Notes: a model not told the origin generated them from the letters alone. Counted from the stretch's first letter, positions 27,517 through 37,984 are shown. The stretch: DNA of 64,000 nt from Caenimonas soli (GCF_013155545.1 NZ_JABJVV010000002.1:124001-188000); one strand, 5' to 3'. Numbers and translations are program-made.

Positions 27517-28785
27517 TTACTTCTTCGCCGGCTCGTCGGGCTTCTTGTCGTTGCCTTCGATGTAGGGAGACCAGGGCTTGGCCTTGACCGGGCCCGGCGT
27601 CTTCCACACCACGTTGAACTGGCCGTCGGCCTTGATCTCGCCGATGAACACCGACTTGTGAAGGTGGTGGTTCTTCTCGTCCATCTTGGACACGATGCCG
27701 CTCGGCGCCTTGAAGGTCTGGCCGGCCATGGCGGCAATCACCTTGTCGGTGTCGGTGGACTTGGCCTTTTCAACGGCCTGCTTCCACATGTTGATGCCGA
27801 TGTAGGTGGCTTCCATCGGGTCGTTGGTGAGGGCCTTGTCCTTGTGGCCGGCAATGCCCTTTGCCTTGGCGTAGGTCGCCCACTTCTTGGAGAACTCGTC
27901 GTTGGTCGGGTTCTTGATCGACTGGAAGTAGTTCCAGGCGGCCAGGTGGCCCACCAGCGGCTTGGTGTCCACGCCGCGCAGCTCTTCCTCACCCACGGAG
28001 AAGGCGACGACCGGCACGTCCTTGGCCTTCAGGCCGGCGTTGCCCAGTTCCTTGTAGAAGGGAACGTTGGAGTCGCCGTTGATGGTGGAGACCACGGCGG
28101 TCTTGCCGCCGGCCGAGAACTTCTTGATGTCGGCAACGATGGTCTGGTAATCGCTGTGGCCGAACGGCGTGTACTTCTCGTCGATGTCGGTGTCCTTCAC
28201 GCCCTTGCTCTTCAAGTAGGCGCGCAGAATCTTGTTGGTGGTGCGGGGGTACACGTAGTCGGTACCCAGCAGGACCCAGCGCTTGGCGCCGCCGCCGTCC
28301 TTGCTCATCAGGTAGTCCACTGCGGGGATCGCTTGCTGGTTGGGCGCGGCGCCCGTGTAGAACACGTTCTTGGAGAGCTCTTCACCCTCGTACTGCACGG
28401 GGTAGAACAGCAGGCCGTTCAGTTCTTCCACGACCGGCAGCACCGACTTGCGCGACACGGAAGTCCAGCAACCGAAGATCACGGCGACCTTGTCCTGCGT
28501 CAGCAGCTGCTTGGTCTTCTCGGCGAACAGGGGCCAGTTGGAGGCCGGGTCCACGATCACCGGCTCGAGCTTCTTGCCCAGCACGCCGCCCTTGGCATTG
28601 ATTTCGTCGATGGCCATCAGCACCGTGTCCTTGAGCACGGTTTCCGAAATGGCCATGGTGCCCGACAGGCTGTGCAGGATGCCGACCTTGATCGTGTCCT
28701 TCGACTGGGCATGGGCCGGCAAGGCCGAAAGGCCCGCGAGCGCGACGGCGGCGGTGAGCGCCTTGAGGGTAAAACGACGTTGCAT
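27517..28785 (-). CDS. urtA: urea ABC transporter substrate-binding protein UrtA
   Basis: A 422-residue periplasmic urea receptor. The signal peptide starts MQRRFTLKALTAAVALAGLS with cleavage near AHAQ. UrtA-typical sequence follows: VGILHSLSGTMAISETVLKD, VAVIFGCWTSVSRKSVLPVV, FYPVQYEGEE and NDPMEATYIGINMWKQAVEKA. An AAGGAG site precedes the ATG. As first gene of urtABCDE it supplies urea to the urease encoded 7 kb downstream. Its promoter lies in the 177-base divergent gap with the hemerythrin gene. Confidence 0.97.
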   Translation of the reverse strand: MQRRFTLKALTAAVALAGLSALPAHAQSKDTIKVGILHSLSGTMAISETVLKDTVLMAIDEINAKGGVLGKKLEPVIVDPASNWPLFAEKTKQLLTQDKVAVIFGCWTSVSRKSVLPVVEELNGLLFYPVQYEGEELSKNVFYTGAAPNQQAIPAVDYLMSKDGGGAKRWVLLGTDYVYPRTTNKILRAYLKSKGVKDTDIDEKYTPFGHSDYQTIVADIKKFSAGGKTAVVSTINGDSNVPFYKELGNAGLKAKDVPVVAFSVGEEELRGVDTKPLVGHLAAWNYFQSIKNPTNDEFSKKWATYAKAKGIAGHKDKALTNDPMEATYIGINMWKQAVEKAKSTDTDKVIAAMAGQTFKAPSGIVSKMDEKNHHLHKSVFIGEIKADGQFNVVWKTPGPVKAKPWSPYIEGNDKKPDEPAKK

Positions 28786-28848
28786 GTGAGGCTCCTTGCG
28801 AAATGGAACCTCATGCTAGGTTTGGGGGCTCCCCCGCGAAATACGGCA

Positions 28849-28870
28849 CATGGCGTATGCCTGAGCCATG
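28849..28870. promoter_or_regulatory. inverted repeat in the urtA-hemerythrin divergent region
   Basis: CATGGC (28849-28854) and GCCATG (28865-28870) form an inverted repeat with a 10-base spacer, 64 bases upstream of urtA. A second repeat, CGGAC-N8-GTCCG (28888-28905), lies nearer the hemerythrin gene. Either could be an operator; no regulator can be named. Confidence 0.3.
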
Positions 28871-28962
28871 CGCTCCAAGCCCCCTTACGGACAAGCTTGC
28901 GTCCGACAGACAGCCGTCGACCTGAGCTTTCCAATAGGCGGTCACCATTCAGGAGGCCGCCC

Positions 28963-29574
28963 ATGAATCAACTGCTGAGCCGGTTATCCCCCAGTATCAC
29001 CAACATGATCCGCATGGATCACACCCATGTGATCACCACTTTCCACCAGTACGAGGTCGACACTCCTCTGCGGGTCAAGAAGGGTCTGGTCGATACGGTG
29101 TGCGTGGCGCTCGAGATCCATGCCCAACTGGAGGAAGAAGTCTTCTACCCGGCCCTGCGCGCGGTAGCCGATACCGAATTTCTGGGGAAAAGCGTTCCCG
29201 AACATGACCAGATGCGGCGGCTTATCACCCAGCTGCGCAACCTGGAACCCGGCCATGCCACCTATGACGAGACGTTCTACGAGCTCATGAACAACGTCAT
29301 GCACCACGTGGCGGACGAGGAAACATTCCTGCTGCCGTTGGCCGAGCGCGTGCTGACCGACCGGCTGGGCGAGCTGGGCGCGCAGATGACCAAGCGACGG
29401 CTGCAACTGGCCGCGCCGCGCAGCGGGGAAATCGCGGGCGGCATGGCGCGATCGGTCGGCACGGGAGGCTTAGTGATGGGCGCCGGCGCCTTGCTCGCCT
29501 GCAGTTACCTGCTGAGCCGCCCGCGCCTGCCGGGGCTGGGAGCCCCCAAGACCCGCGATGCGGCCCCGCGCTAG
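28963..29574 (+). CDS. hemerythrin HHE-domain protein with C-terminal membrane helix
   Basis: A 203-residue protein. The N-terminal 140 residues form a hemerythrin-like four-helix domain with candidate iron ligands in MDHTHVITTFHQYEVD, LEIHAQLEEEVFYPAL, VPEHDQMRRLI and NNVMHHVADEETFLLP. A glycine-rich hydrophobic segment near residues 155-180 should be a membrane anchor. Such proteins bind oxygen or sense or repair oxidative or nitrosative stress. AGGAGG at 28951-28956 fixes the start. The much longer open frame upstream is an antisense shadow of urtA. Confidence 0.85.
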   Translation: MNQLLSRLSPSITNMIRMDHTHVITTFHQYEVDTPLRVKKGLVDTVCVALEIHAQLEEEVFYPALRAVADTEFLGKSVPEHDQMRRLITQLRNLEPGHATYDETFYELMNNVMHHVADEETFLLPLAERVLTDRLGELGAQMTKRRLQLAAPRSGEIAGGMARSVGTGGLVMGAGALLACSYLLSRPRLPGLGAPKTRDAAPR

Positions 29575-29612
29575 TGCTTGCTTCTATATAAAACCGAAGG
29601 AACCTCACACTC

Positions 29613-30839
29613 ATGAAAACACTCGTTGTCTTTTCCCATCTGCGCTGGAACTTTGTCTATCAGCGCCCGCAACATCTTCTGTCGCGGCTGGCGATGCGAT
29701 GGCGAGTCATCTTCGTTGAAGAGCCTTATCTCAACGCGGAGCGCAACGAGCTGGAGCGCTTCGAGCCCACGCCAGGCGTCGAGGTCTGGCGGCCCCATGT
29801 GACGGGCGACGCACCGGGCTTCCACGACGACCACCTCCCTGCGCTGCAAAGGCTGCTGGCCGAGGCCATGCGCGAGCAAGCCGTGGAAGACTATTGGATC
29901 TGGTTTTACACGCCGATGGCGCTGCCGCTGGCGACCGGCCTGACGCCGCGCGGCGTGGTGTACGACTGCATGGACGAGCTCTCGGCGTTCAAGAACGCCC
30001 CGCGCCAGCTGGTGCAGCGCGAAAACGCCCTCTTCAAGTTGGCCGACCTGGTCTTCACCGGTGGGCGCAGCATCTACAACGCCAAGCGCAGCCGGCACCC
30101 CGACGTGCATTGCTTTCCCAGCAGTGTGGACGCCAAGCACTTCGCCAAGGCCACCCAGGACCATCCGCTGCAGGCGGTCATCGCGCACCCGCGCCTGGGC
30201 TACTGCGGTGTGATCGACGAGCGGATCAACCTGCACCTGATCGAGGAGGTCGCCAAGGCCCGTCCCGATTGGCAGATCGTGATGGTCGGCCCCACCGCCA
30301 AGATCGACCCGACGGCGCTGCCGCGGCAAGCCAATATCCACTGGCTGGGACAACAGAGCTACGACGACCTGCCCGCGTTCATCGGCGGCTGGGACATCTG
30401 CCTGATGCCCTTCGCGCTCAACGAGGCGACCCGCTACATCAGCCCGACCAAGACCCTGGAATACATGGCCTGTGGCCGGCCTTCTGTGAGCACCTCCATC
30501 CGGGACGTGGTCGAACCCTATGGCCAGCTGGTCCAGATCGCCGACACGCCGGAAGGCTTCGTGATTTCCTGCGAGGAGATCCTGCAGCGTTCCCACGAGG
30601 AGCAACTGGACCACGCACGGGCGCTGGCGGAAGTCGTCGGCCGTACGTCCTGGGACGGCACCGCGCAAGCCATGGCGGAGCTGATCGTGCAGGCCGATGA
30701 AGCGGTCGGCGCAGCGGAAGTGGCGCAGCCCCAACCCACCGTCAACGACAGCGCGCCCTTGCACCTCACCGATGCAGCGCAGGCGGTATCGCTCGTGGCA
30801 CCGTCGGAGCATGCCACGCGGGCTTCCGCCGCTGGCTAG
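29613..30839 (+). CDS. glycosyltransferase family 1-like protein
   Basis: A 408-residue GT-B fold glycosyltransferase. N-terminal FSHLRWNFVYQRPQHLLSRLA is typical of a group including TuaH-like enzymes. A C-terminal donor-binding region reads FALNEATRYISPTKTLEYMACGRPSVST with the conserved Glu. The last 50 residues are low-complexity Ala/Val/Pro. Acceptor and donor are unknown; cell-surface polysaccharide is likely. AAGGAA precedes the start. It ends 8 bases before the convergent response regulator. Confidence 0.8.
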   Translation: MKTLVVFSHLRWNFVYQRPQHLLSRLAMRWRVIFVEEPYLNAERNELERFEPTPGVEVWRPHVTGDAPGFHDDHLPALQRLLAEAMREQAVEDYWIWFYTPMALPLATGLTPRGVVYDCMDELSAFKNAPRQLVQRENALFKLADLVFTGGRSIYNAKRSRHPDVHCFPSSVDAKHFAKATQDHPLQAVIAHPRLGYCGVIDERINLHLIEEVAKARPDWQIVMVGPTAKIDPTALPRQANIHWLGQQSYDDLPAFIGGWDICLMPFALNEATRYISPTKTLEYMACGRPSVSTSIRDVVEPYGQLVQIADTPEGFVISCEEILQRSHEEQLDHARALAEVVGRTSWDGTAQAMAELIVQADEAVGAAEVAQPQPTVNDSAPLHLTDAAQAVSLVAPSEHATRASAAG

Positions 30840-30847
30840 TTATCCCC

Positions 30848-31810
30848 CTACCCCTCGAACTGCGGATGCAACTGCCGGATGCGGTTCATCGCCATTCCGG
30901 CGGCCGCCGTCCGTGTCTCCACGCCCAGCTTGGCGAACACCCGTTCCAGGTGCTTCTTCACCGTGGCCGGGCTGGAGCCCAGGATATCGGCGATGTCGCG
31001 GTTGATCTTGCCTTTGACCACCCAATAGAGCACCTCGGCTTCACGGGCAGTGAGCTTGAATGACAGGCTCATGGCTTCGATCACCGCGCTGTCCGATACC
31101 TCGCGCATGACGATCAACCAGTCATCGTCACCGGTTTGCTGGTGCAGCCGGAAGGTCAGGCGGCGCGCACCCAGTTCGGCGGTAAGGCGCGGCGGCTCGA
31201 CCTGCTGCTTGGCTTCTTCCAGATGGCGCTGCAACCAGTCGACCACCGGCTTGGGCGTCTCGGGCGCGGCCGTGCCGTAGTACGTCATCAGCAGCTCGCG
31301 CGCCAGCGGCGTCTGCCACATCAGCTTGCCGTCGCTGGCGCGCACCGTGATGCTGGCGTAGCCGAAGGCATCGAGCGCGTTGCGGGTCTGCCGCGCCTGG
31401 CGCGCGCCCTGCATGTGCACACCCATGCGCGCCAACACTTCCTTGGGCTTGATCGGCTTGGTGACGTAGTCCACCCCGCCGGCTTCCAGCGCGGCCACCA
31501 GGTGCTCGGTTTCGGTCAGGCCCGTCATGAAGATGATGGGAATGTGCGCCGTCCTGGGCGATGCCTTCAGCCGCTTGGCGACTTCGAAGCCGTCCATGCC
31601 GGGCATCATCGCGTCCAGCAGGACGATGTCGGGCAAGGCCTGGTCGGCACGTTGCAGGGCCGCCTCGCCGCCCGTGGCCACCAGGACCGTGTAGCCCGAT
31701 TCATCCAGTGCATCGTGCAGCACCGAAAGGTTGTCGGGCACGTCGTCCACGATCAGCACGACCTCGGTGTTGGCGCGGTCTAGGACCGCACCAGGCTGGC
31801 GTGCACTCAT
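30848..31810 (-). CDS. LuxR-type response regulator paired with the transporter-kinase
   Basis: A 320-residue response regulator. The receiver domain (residues about 16-130) has the acidic pair Asp22-Asp23, phospho-acceptor Asp66 (VLLDAMMPGMDG) and a lysine in DYVTKPIKP. A middle region of about 110 residues resembles a degenerate PAS-like segment (FGYASITVRASDGKLMW). The C-terminal LuxR helix-turn-helix runs from LTAREAEVLYWVVKG to VKKHLERVFAKLGV. The start overlaps the kinase stop (ATGA), so they are a cognate pair. Target genes are unknown; nearby urt and ure genes are candidates. Confidence 0.9.
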   Translation of the reverse strand: MSARQPGAVLDRANTEVVLIVDDVPDNLSVLHDALDESGYTVLVATGGEAALQRADQALPDIVLLDAMMPGMDGFEVAKRLKASPRTAHIPIIFMTGLTETEHLVAALEAGGVDYVTKPIKPKEVLARMGVHMQGARQARQTRNALDAFGYASITVRASDGKLMWQTPLARELLMTYYGTAAPETPKPVVDWLQRHLEEAKQQVEPPRLTAELGARRLTFRLHQQTGDDDWLIVMREVSDSAVIEAMSLSFKLTAREAEVLYWVVKGKINRDIADILGSSPATVKKHLERVFAKLGVETRTAAAGMAMNRIRQLHPQFEG

Positions 31811-34800
31811 GGAAGCTTCTCCTCTAGGGCCCCGCCGGCCTCGGCGAGGCGGCGGCTCATGGCCTCGAACTGGAACTGCCGCGCCAGCTCTCGCATGGCG
31901 GCGGCAAAGGATGCACTTTCCGGCTGCGCGGCTTCGATCACATCCAGTTGGTTCAGGATGCCGCGGTAGTAGCCCAGCTGCACGACGTCTTGCAAGGACT
32001 TGAGCTCCGGCGCCGCGGGCCAGACCCAGCTGGCAGTCAGCGGCGCCTCGGGTTGCGCTGGCGCCTGCGCATGACTCCAGCGCAGCCCGAGCTGGCGCTC
32101 CAGCCAATCGAGCAGCTCGCTGTGGCGCACCGGCTTCAGGATGAAATCCTCGGCCCGCACGCCGGCGTCGTTGTCCAGGTTCTTGTCGAAGGCGTTGGCC
32201 GAGACCACGGCGATCCTGGCCCCCACGCTTCTCACTTCGTGTAGTGCGCTGCCCCCCGAGGGGGCGTCCCCGCCTTGGGGCGGCCCGGCGGCGGGGATGG
32301 CTTGCTCCAGGCGGCGCAGGCGGCGTATCGTTTCCCAGCCGTCGATGCCGGGCATCGCCAGGTCCATCAGGATGGCGTCGGGCGCGAGGCCGGCGGCCAG
32401 CAGGTCGAGCGCGTCGTGGCCGCTGGCGGCCGTGCGCAGCTCGAAGCCCAGGGGCTCCAGCAGGTGCACCAGCAGCTCGCGGTCGGCCTCTTCGTTGTCC
32501 ACCACCAGGATCTTGCGGCGCGGGCCTTCGTAGCCGCGGCGCGGACGGGTGGCGGCGACGGGGCCCGGCACGGCGGCGCTGCTCACTTCGGGCAGGAACA
32601 GCTTGATGCGGAACACCGAACCGGCGCCGGGCGTGCTCACCACCTTGAGCTCGCCGCCCATCAGGTCGGTGAGCATCTTGGCGATGGTGAGGCCCAGGCC
32701 GGCGCCCGGTGCGGAATGGCTGGCACTGGCGCCGCGCGCGAACGGCTCGAAGATCTGTTCCAGTTCCTCGCGCGACAGGCCCGGGCCTGTGTCCTCGATG
32801 TCGATGTAGGCCATCTCGCGCGCGTGGCGCACGCGGAAAGTGACCTGGCCCTGCGCGGTGAACTTGATGGCGTTGCCCAGCAGGTTGATCAGGATCTGGC
32901 GCACCCGCTTCTCGTCGGCGCGCACCACCTCGGGCAGCACGCCCTCCACCTCGAAGTGAAACGCCAGCCCCTTGGCCGCCGCCTGCAGCTCGAACATGCC
33001 CGCCATTTCGTGCACGCAGTCGGCGAACTGCATCGGCTTGACGGTCAAGGTGAGCTTGCCGCTTTCGATGCGCGCGATGTCCAGCGTGCCTTCGATCAGC
33101 GACAGCAGGTGCTCGCCGCCGCGCTTGATCACGTTCACGGCCTGCTTGCGATGTGCCGGCACGCCCGCGTCCTCGCCCATCAGCTGCGCATAGCCCAGGA
33201 TGCTGTTGAGGGGCGTGCGCAGTTCATGGCTGATGGCGCTGATGTAGCGGCTCTTGGCGTGGTTGGCCTGCTCCGCCGCGCGCTTGGCTTCTTCGGCCAG
33301 CAGCCTGGCGTTTTGCAGGGCTTCATCGGTCTGGCGGTGCGATTCGATCTCGCGCATCAGCAGATGGGTCTGCCGGTTCGACTCTTCCTGCGCGACCTGG
33401 CGGCTCTTGTGCGCCAGCACCAGCCACCAGGCCACGATGCCGGCGATCACCAGCAAGGCCATGTAGGCCTTGAGGAAACCCGAGCGCAGCGGCCCTTCGG
33501 AAAGCTCGGCGGTGTCCAGCATCTGCGCCACCGCCCGCAGCTCCTGGTAGTACAGCAAGCCGAACACGGTCGCGAGCAGGGGCACGATGATCAGCATCAG
33601 CAGCAGGAAATGCCCCAGGCCGGTGTCGAGATAAGGCCAGGCGGGGCGCGGCAGCAACCAGCGCAAAGCCCCCGACCACTGCTGCGACAGGCTGGCGTGC
33701 GGCTTGCACAGGTCGCCGCAGCGGGCGTCGAGCGTGCAGCACAGCGAGCAGATCGGGCCCTGGTAGGCCGGGCAATGCGCCATGTCGGGCGCCTCGTACT
33801 CGCGCTCGCAGATGACGCAGCGCTGCAGCGTGGTGGCCAGGTACGCGCCGGAGGGCCGGCAGCCCTCGCCTTCGCGCGCGATGTAGTAGCGGCCCCGGGT
33901 GGCCCAGGCGATCAGCGGCGCGGTGACAAAGGCGACCCCCAGCGCGATCACCGCGGAGAAGGCTTGCGCCATGGGACCGAACAGGCCCAGGTGCGCGGGG
34001 ATCGACAGCGCCGATGCCAGCGCCATGGCGCCGACGCCGACCGGGTTGATGTCGTACAGGTAGGCCCGCTTGAACTCGATGCCCGGCGGCGACAGGCCCA
34101 GCGGCTTGTTCACCACCAGGTCGGCCACCACGGCCATCATCCAGGCGATGGCGATGTTGGAGTACAGCCCGAGCACATCGCCCAAGGCCTGGAACACGTT
34201 CATCTCCATCAGCATGAAGGCGATCGCCGTGTTGAATACCACCCAGACCACGCGGCCGGGGTGGCTGTGGGTCACGCGCGAGAAGAAGTTGGACCAGGCG
34301 AGCGAGCCGGCGTAGGCATTGGTGACGTTGATCTTCAACTGCGAGATCACGACGAACAGCGCCGTGGCCGCCACCGCCCAGCCGTAGTGAGGGAACACGT
34401 ACTCGTAGGCGGCCAGGTACATCTGGTTGGGGTCCACTGCCCGGTCCGGCGGGACCATGTGCTTGATGGCCAGGTAGGCGAGCAGCGCGCCGCCCAGCAT
34501 CTTGAGCACGCCCAGCACCACCCAACCCGGCCCGCCCGCGAGGACACCCGCCCACCAGGCCTTGCGGTTCGCGTGGGTCTTGGCCGGCATGAAACGCAGG
34601 TAGTCGGCCTGCTCCCCCATCTGCGTGATGAGGGCGATGCCCACGGTCAGCGCGGCACCAAACAAGTGCATGTCGAAATTCGCGCTGCCACCTTTCTCAC
34701 CGCCGTAGTGCAGCACCCCCGCGAACGCACCAGGATCGCGCACCAGCACATAGGCAAAGGGCACCACCAGCATCACCAGCCACAGGGGCTGGGTCCAGAC

Positions 34801-35358
34801 CTGCAGCCGGCTGATGGCCGACACCCCGTGCGTCACCAGCGGAATCACCACCAGAGCGCACACCAGGTAGCCCCAGATCGGAGGAATGCCCAACGCCAGT
34901 TCCAGCGCATAGGCCATCACCGCCGCCTCCAGCGCGAAAAAGATGAAGGTGAACGAGGCGTAGATCAGCGATGTGATCGTGGAGCCGAGGTAGCCGAAGC
35001 CCGCGCCCCGTGTCAGCAGATCCATGTCCACGCCGTAGCGGGCGGCGTAGATGCTGATCGGCAGGCCGGTCAGGAAGATGATCACGCCGGTGGCGACGAT
35101 GGCCCAGAAGGCGTTGAGAAACCCGTATTGCACCAGCAGCGTGGCGCCCACGGCCTCCAGGATCAGGAAAGAGGCGGCGCCGAAGGCAGTGTTGGCCACG
35201 CGGAACTCGGACCATTTGCGAAAGCGCTGGGGCGTGTAGCGCAGCGCGTAGTCTTCCATCGTCTCGCTGGCCACCCAGCTGTTGTAGTCGCGCCGCACCT
35301 TCACGACGCGTTGGGGTGCGTCGAGGGGGACCGGCAGGATGGGAATGGTTTCGCTCAC
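31807..35358 (-). CDS. NCS1 transporter-fused hybrid histidine kinase
   Basis: A 1183-residue fusion. Residues about 20-490 are an NCS1 nucleobase/allantoin-type permease with some twelve membrane segments (RRDYNSWVASETMEDYALRYTP is family-typical). A Cys-rich, zinc-ribbon-like stretch follows near 510-550 (CVIC, CSLCC, CGDLC), then two more membrane helices. A histidine kinase follows with His711 (AISHELRTPLNS), N-box NLLGNAIKF and G-boxes DTGPGL and GAGLGLTIAK. A receiver domain has Asp999 and Lys1075, interrupted by an insertion at 1022-1047. GTG at 35358 is chosen to include the conserved NCS1 N-terminus. It probably senses a nucleobase or purine-derived compound. Confidence 0.88.
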   Translation of the reverse strand: MSETIPILPVPLDAPQRVVKVRRDYNSWVASETMEDYALRYTPQRFRKWSEFRVANTAFGAASFLILEAVGATLLVQYGFLNAFWAIVATGVIIFLTGLPISIYAARYGVDMDLLTRGAGFGYLGSTITSLIYASFTFIFFALEAAVMAYALELALGIPPIWGYLVCALVVIPLVTHGVSAISRLQVWTQPLWLVMLVVPFAYVLVRDPGAFAGVLHYGGEKGGSANFDMHLFGAALTVGIALITQMGEQADYLRFMPAKTHANRKAWWAGVLAGGPGWVVLGVLKMLGGALLAYLAIKHMVPPDRAVDPNQMYLAAYEYVFPHYGWAVAATALFVVISQLKINVTNAYAGSLAWSNFFSRVTHSHPGRVVWVVFNTAIAFMLMEMNVFQALGDVLGLYSNIAIAWMMAVVADLVVNKPLGLSPPGIEFKRAYLYDINPVGVGAMALASALSIPAHLGLFGPMAQAFSAVIALGVAFVTAPLIAWATRGRYYIAREGEGCRPSGAYLATTLQRCVICEREYEAPDMAHCPAYQGPICSLCCTLDARCGDLCKPHASLSQQWSGALRWLLPRPAWPYLDTGLGHFLLLMLIIVPLLATVFGLLYYQELRAVAQMLDTAELSEGPLRSGFLKAYMALLVIAGIVAWWLVLAHKSRQVAQEESNRQTHLLMREIESHRQTDEALQNARLLAEEAKRAAEQANHAKSRYISAISHELRTPLNSILGYAQLMGEDAGVPAHRKQAVNVIKRGGEHLLSLIEGTLDIARIESGKLTLTVKPMQFADCVHEMAGMFELQAAAKGLAFHFEVEGVLPEVVRADEKRVRQILINLLGNAIKFTAQGQVTFRVRHAREMAYIDIEDTGPGLSREELEQIFEPFARGASASHSAPGAGLGLTIAKMLTDLMGGELKVVSTPGAGSVFRIKLFLPEVSSAAVPGPVAATRPRRGYEGPRRKILVVDNEEADRELLVHLLEPLGFELRTAASGHDALDLLAAGLAPDAILMDLAMPGIDGWETIRRLRRLEQAIPAAGPPQGGDAPSGGSALHEVRSVGARIAVVSANAFDKNLDNDAGVRAEDFILKPVRHSELLDWLERQLGLRWSHAQAPAQPEAPLTASWVWPAAPELKSLQDVVQLGYYRGILNQLDVIEAAQPESASFAAAMRELARQFQFEAMSRRLAEAGGALEEKLP
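32220..32296. repeat. GC-hairpin dispersed repeat inserted in frame in the kinase receiver domain
   Basis: Contains GCCCCC-cga-GGGGGC (32251-32265) and a second GC-rich stem-loop around 32270-32285, flanked by a short non-palindromic tail. This organisation, with a core reading CCCCCTCGGGGGGCAGCG on the minus strand, matches a repeat I recall as frequent between genes in Comamonadaceae. Here it is translated as about 26 residues (1022-1047 of the kinase) rich in Gly, Ala, Pro and Ser, and it preserves the frame. Confidence 0.7.
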
Positions 35359-35410
35359 GGTCCGGGGAACGCAGGTTCCATGCCGCCTGTTAGCCTTTCG
35401 GCGTATGGCC

Positions 35411-35426
35411 GGGTACGGGCTTTGCA
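35411..35426 (+). promoter_or_regulatory. sigma-54 (-24/-12) promoter candidate upstream of ureA
   Basis: GGGTACGGGCTTTGCA has GG at 35412-35413 and GC at 35424-35425 with the required 10 bases between them. It matches most of the TGGCACG-N4-TTGCA consensus, including ACG and TTGCA. It would start transcription only about 6 bases before the ureA ATG, leaving no room for a normal ribosome-binding site, so it may be fortuitous. Confidence 0.3.
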
Positions 35427-35442
35427 CTAAGATGGGTCGGCC

Positions 35443-35745
35443 ATGGAACTGACCCCCCGCGAAAAAGACAAGCTGCTGATCTTCACGGCGGCCTTGCTGG
35501 CCGAACGGCGCCGGGCCAGGGGCCTCAAGCTCAACTACCCGGAAGCCGTGGCTTTGATCTCCGCCGCCGTCATGGAAGGCGCCCGCGACGGCAAGTCGGT
35601 GGCCCAGCTCATGAGCGAAGGCCGCACCGTCCTCACCCGCGACGACGTGATGGAAGGCGTGGCCGAAATGATCCCCGACATCCAGGTCGAAGCGACTTTC
35701 CCCGACGGAACCAAGCTGGTCACCGTGCACCAGCCCGTGGTCTGA
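35443..35745 (+). CDS. ureA: urease subunit gamma
   Basis: A 100-residue structural subunit of urease, the nickel enzyme hydrolysing urea to ammonia and carbamate. The sequence is canonical from [20 protein letters not shown] through [21 protein letters not shown] to [11 protein letters not shown]. It heads ureA-orf58-ureB-ureC-ureE-ureF-ureG. The 84-base divergent gap with the kinase gene contains the promoter. Confidence 0.97.
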   Translation: MELTPREKDKLLIFTAALLAERRRARGLKLNYPEAVALISAAVMEGARDGKSVAQLMSEGRTVLTRDDVMEGVAEMIPDIQVEATFPDGTKLVTVHQPVV

Positions 35746-35773
35746 ACATCACCCCTAGCCAGGAGCGAGAACC

Positions 35774-35950
35774 ATGCGATTTGCCAAACAGCTTGCAGCC
35801 ACCGCCACCCTGATGGCGGTGAGCGCCCACTCGCTCGCCCATGACGGCCATGGCTTGACCGGCAGTCACTGGCACGCCACGGACGCCGCGGGCCTGGCCC
35901 TGGTCGCCGTGCTGGCCGGACTCGCCATCTGGCTGTCGCGCGACAAGTGA
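35774..35950 (+). CDS. 58-residue His-containing membrane protein between ureA and ureB
   Basis: Begins with a signal-like segment ([20 protein letters not shown]). A histidine-rich stretch with six His in about 17 residues ([14 protein letters not shown]) follows, and then one membrane helix ending SRDK. AGGAG lies 7 bases upstream of the ATG. It sits 28 bases after ureA and its stop is 7 bases before the ureB GTG, so it is co-transcribed. The His-rich start of the mature protein recalls the N-terminus of HupE/UreJ nickel transporters, but it is far too short to be one. A periplasmic metal-binding role is inferred. Confidence 0.75.
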   Translation: MRFAKQLAATATLMAVSAHSLAHDGHGLTGSHWHATDAAGLALVAVLAGLAIWLSRDK

Positions 35951-35957
35951 GCGCCAG

Positions 35958-36263
35958 GTGACGCCCGGAGAACTCTTCACCGACGCCGGCGAGCACCCGC
36001 TCAACCCCGGCCGCCGCACGCTGACGCTGGTGGTCCGCAATACCGCCGACCGGCCGATCCAGGTCGGCTCGCACTACCACTTCGCCGAAACCAACGGCGC
36101 GCTGCAGTTCGACCGTGATGCCGCGCGCGGCATGCGGCTGAACATCGCATCGGGCACCGCCGTCCGCTTCGAGCCGGGCCAGCAACGAACGATCGAACTG
36201 GTGGACTTGTCTGGCGAGCGCAAGGTGTTCGGCTTTCGCGGCCTGGTGCAAGGGAAACTTTAA
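35958..36263 (+). CDS. ureB: urease subunit beta
   Basis: A 101-residue structural subunit with a GTG start ([19 protein letters not shown]). Canonical motifs are [47 protein letters not shown] and [11 protein letters not shown]. Its stop abuts the ureC start with no gap. Confidence 0.97.
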   Translation: MTPGELFTDAGEHPLNPGRRTLTLVVRNTADRPIQVGSHYHFAETNGALQFDRDAARGMRLNIASGTAVRFEPGQQRTIELVDLSGERKVFGFRGLVQGKL

Positions 36264-37982
<1,719 letters not shown>

Positions 37983-37984
37983 AG

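Noticed and set aside
28786..28962. Sigma-54 promoter upstream of urtA
   Set aside because: TGGC...GC candidates on the minus strand have 11 or 12 bases between GG and GC instead of 10, and the -12 half is poor.
32100..32300. Frameshift or pseudogene in the hybrid kinase receiver domain
   Set aside because: The repeat insertion interrupts the family pattern but the frame continues with intact downstream motifs (VVSANAF, LKPV), so the gene is not broken.
32275..35430. Long open frame on the plus strand opposite the transporter-kinase
   Set aside because: It is a shadow of codon bias in GC-rich DNA: composition is His/Gln/Arg-rich without domains, and the minus-strand frame encodes recognisable NCS1, kinase and receiver motifs.
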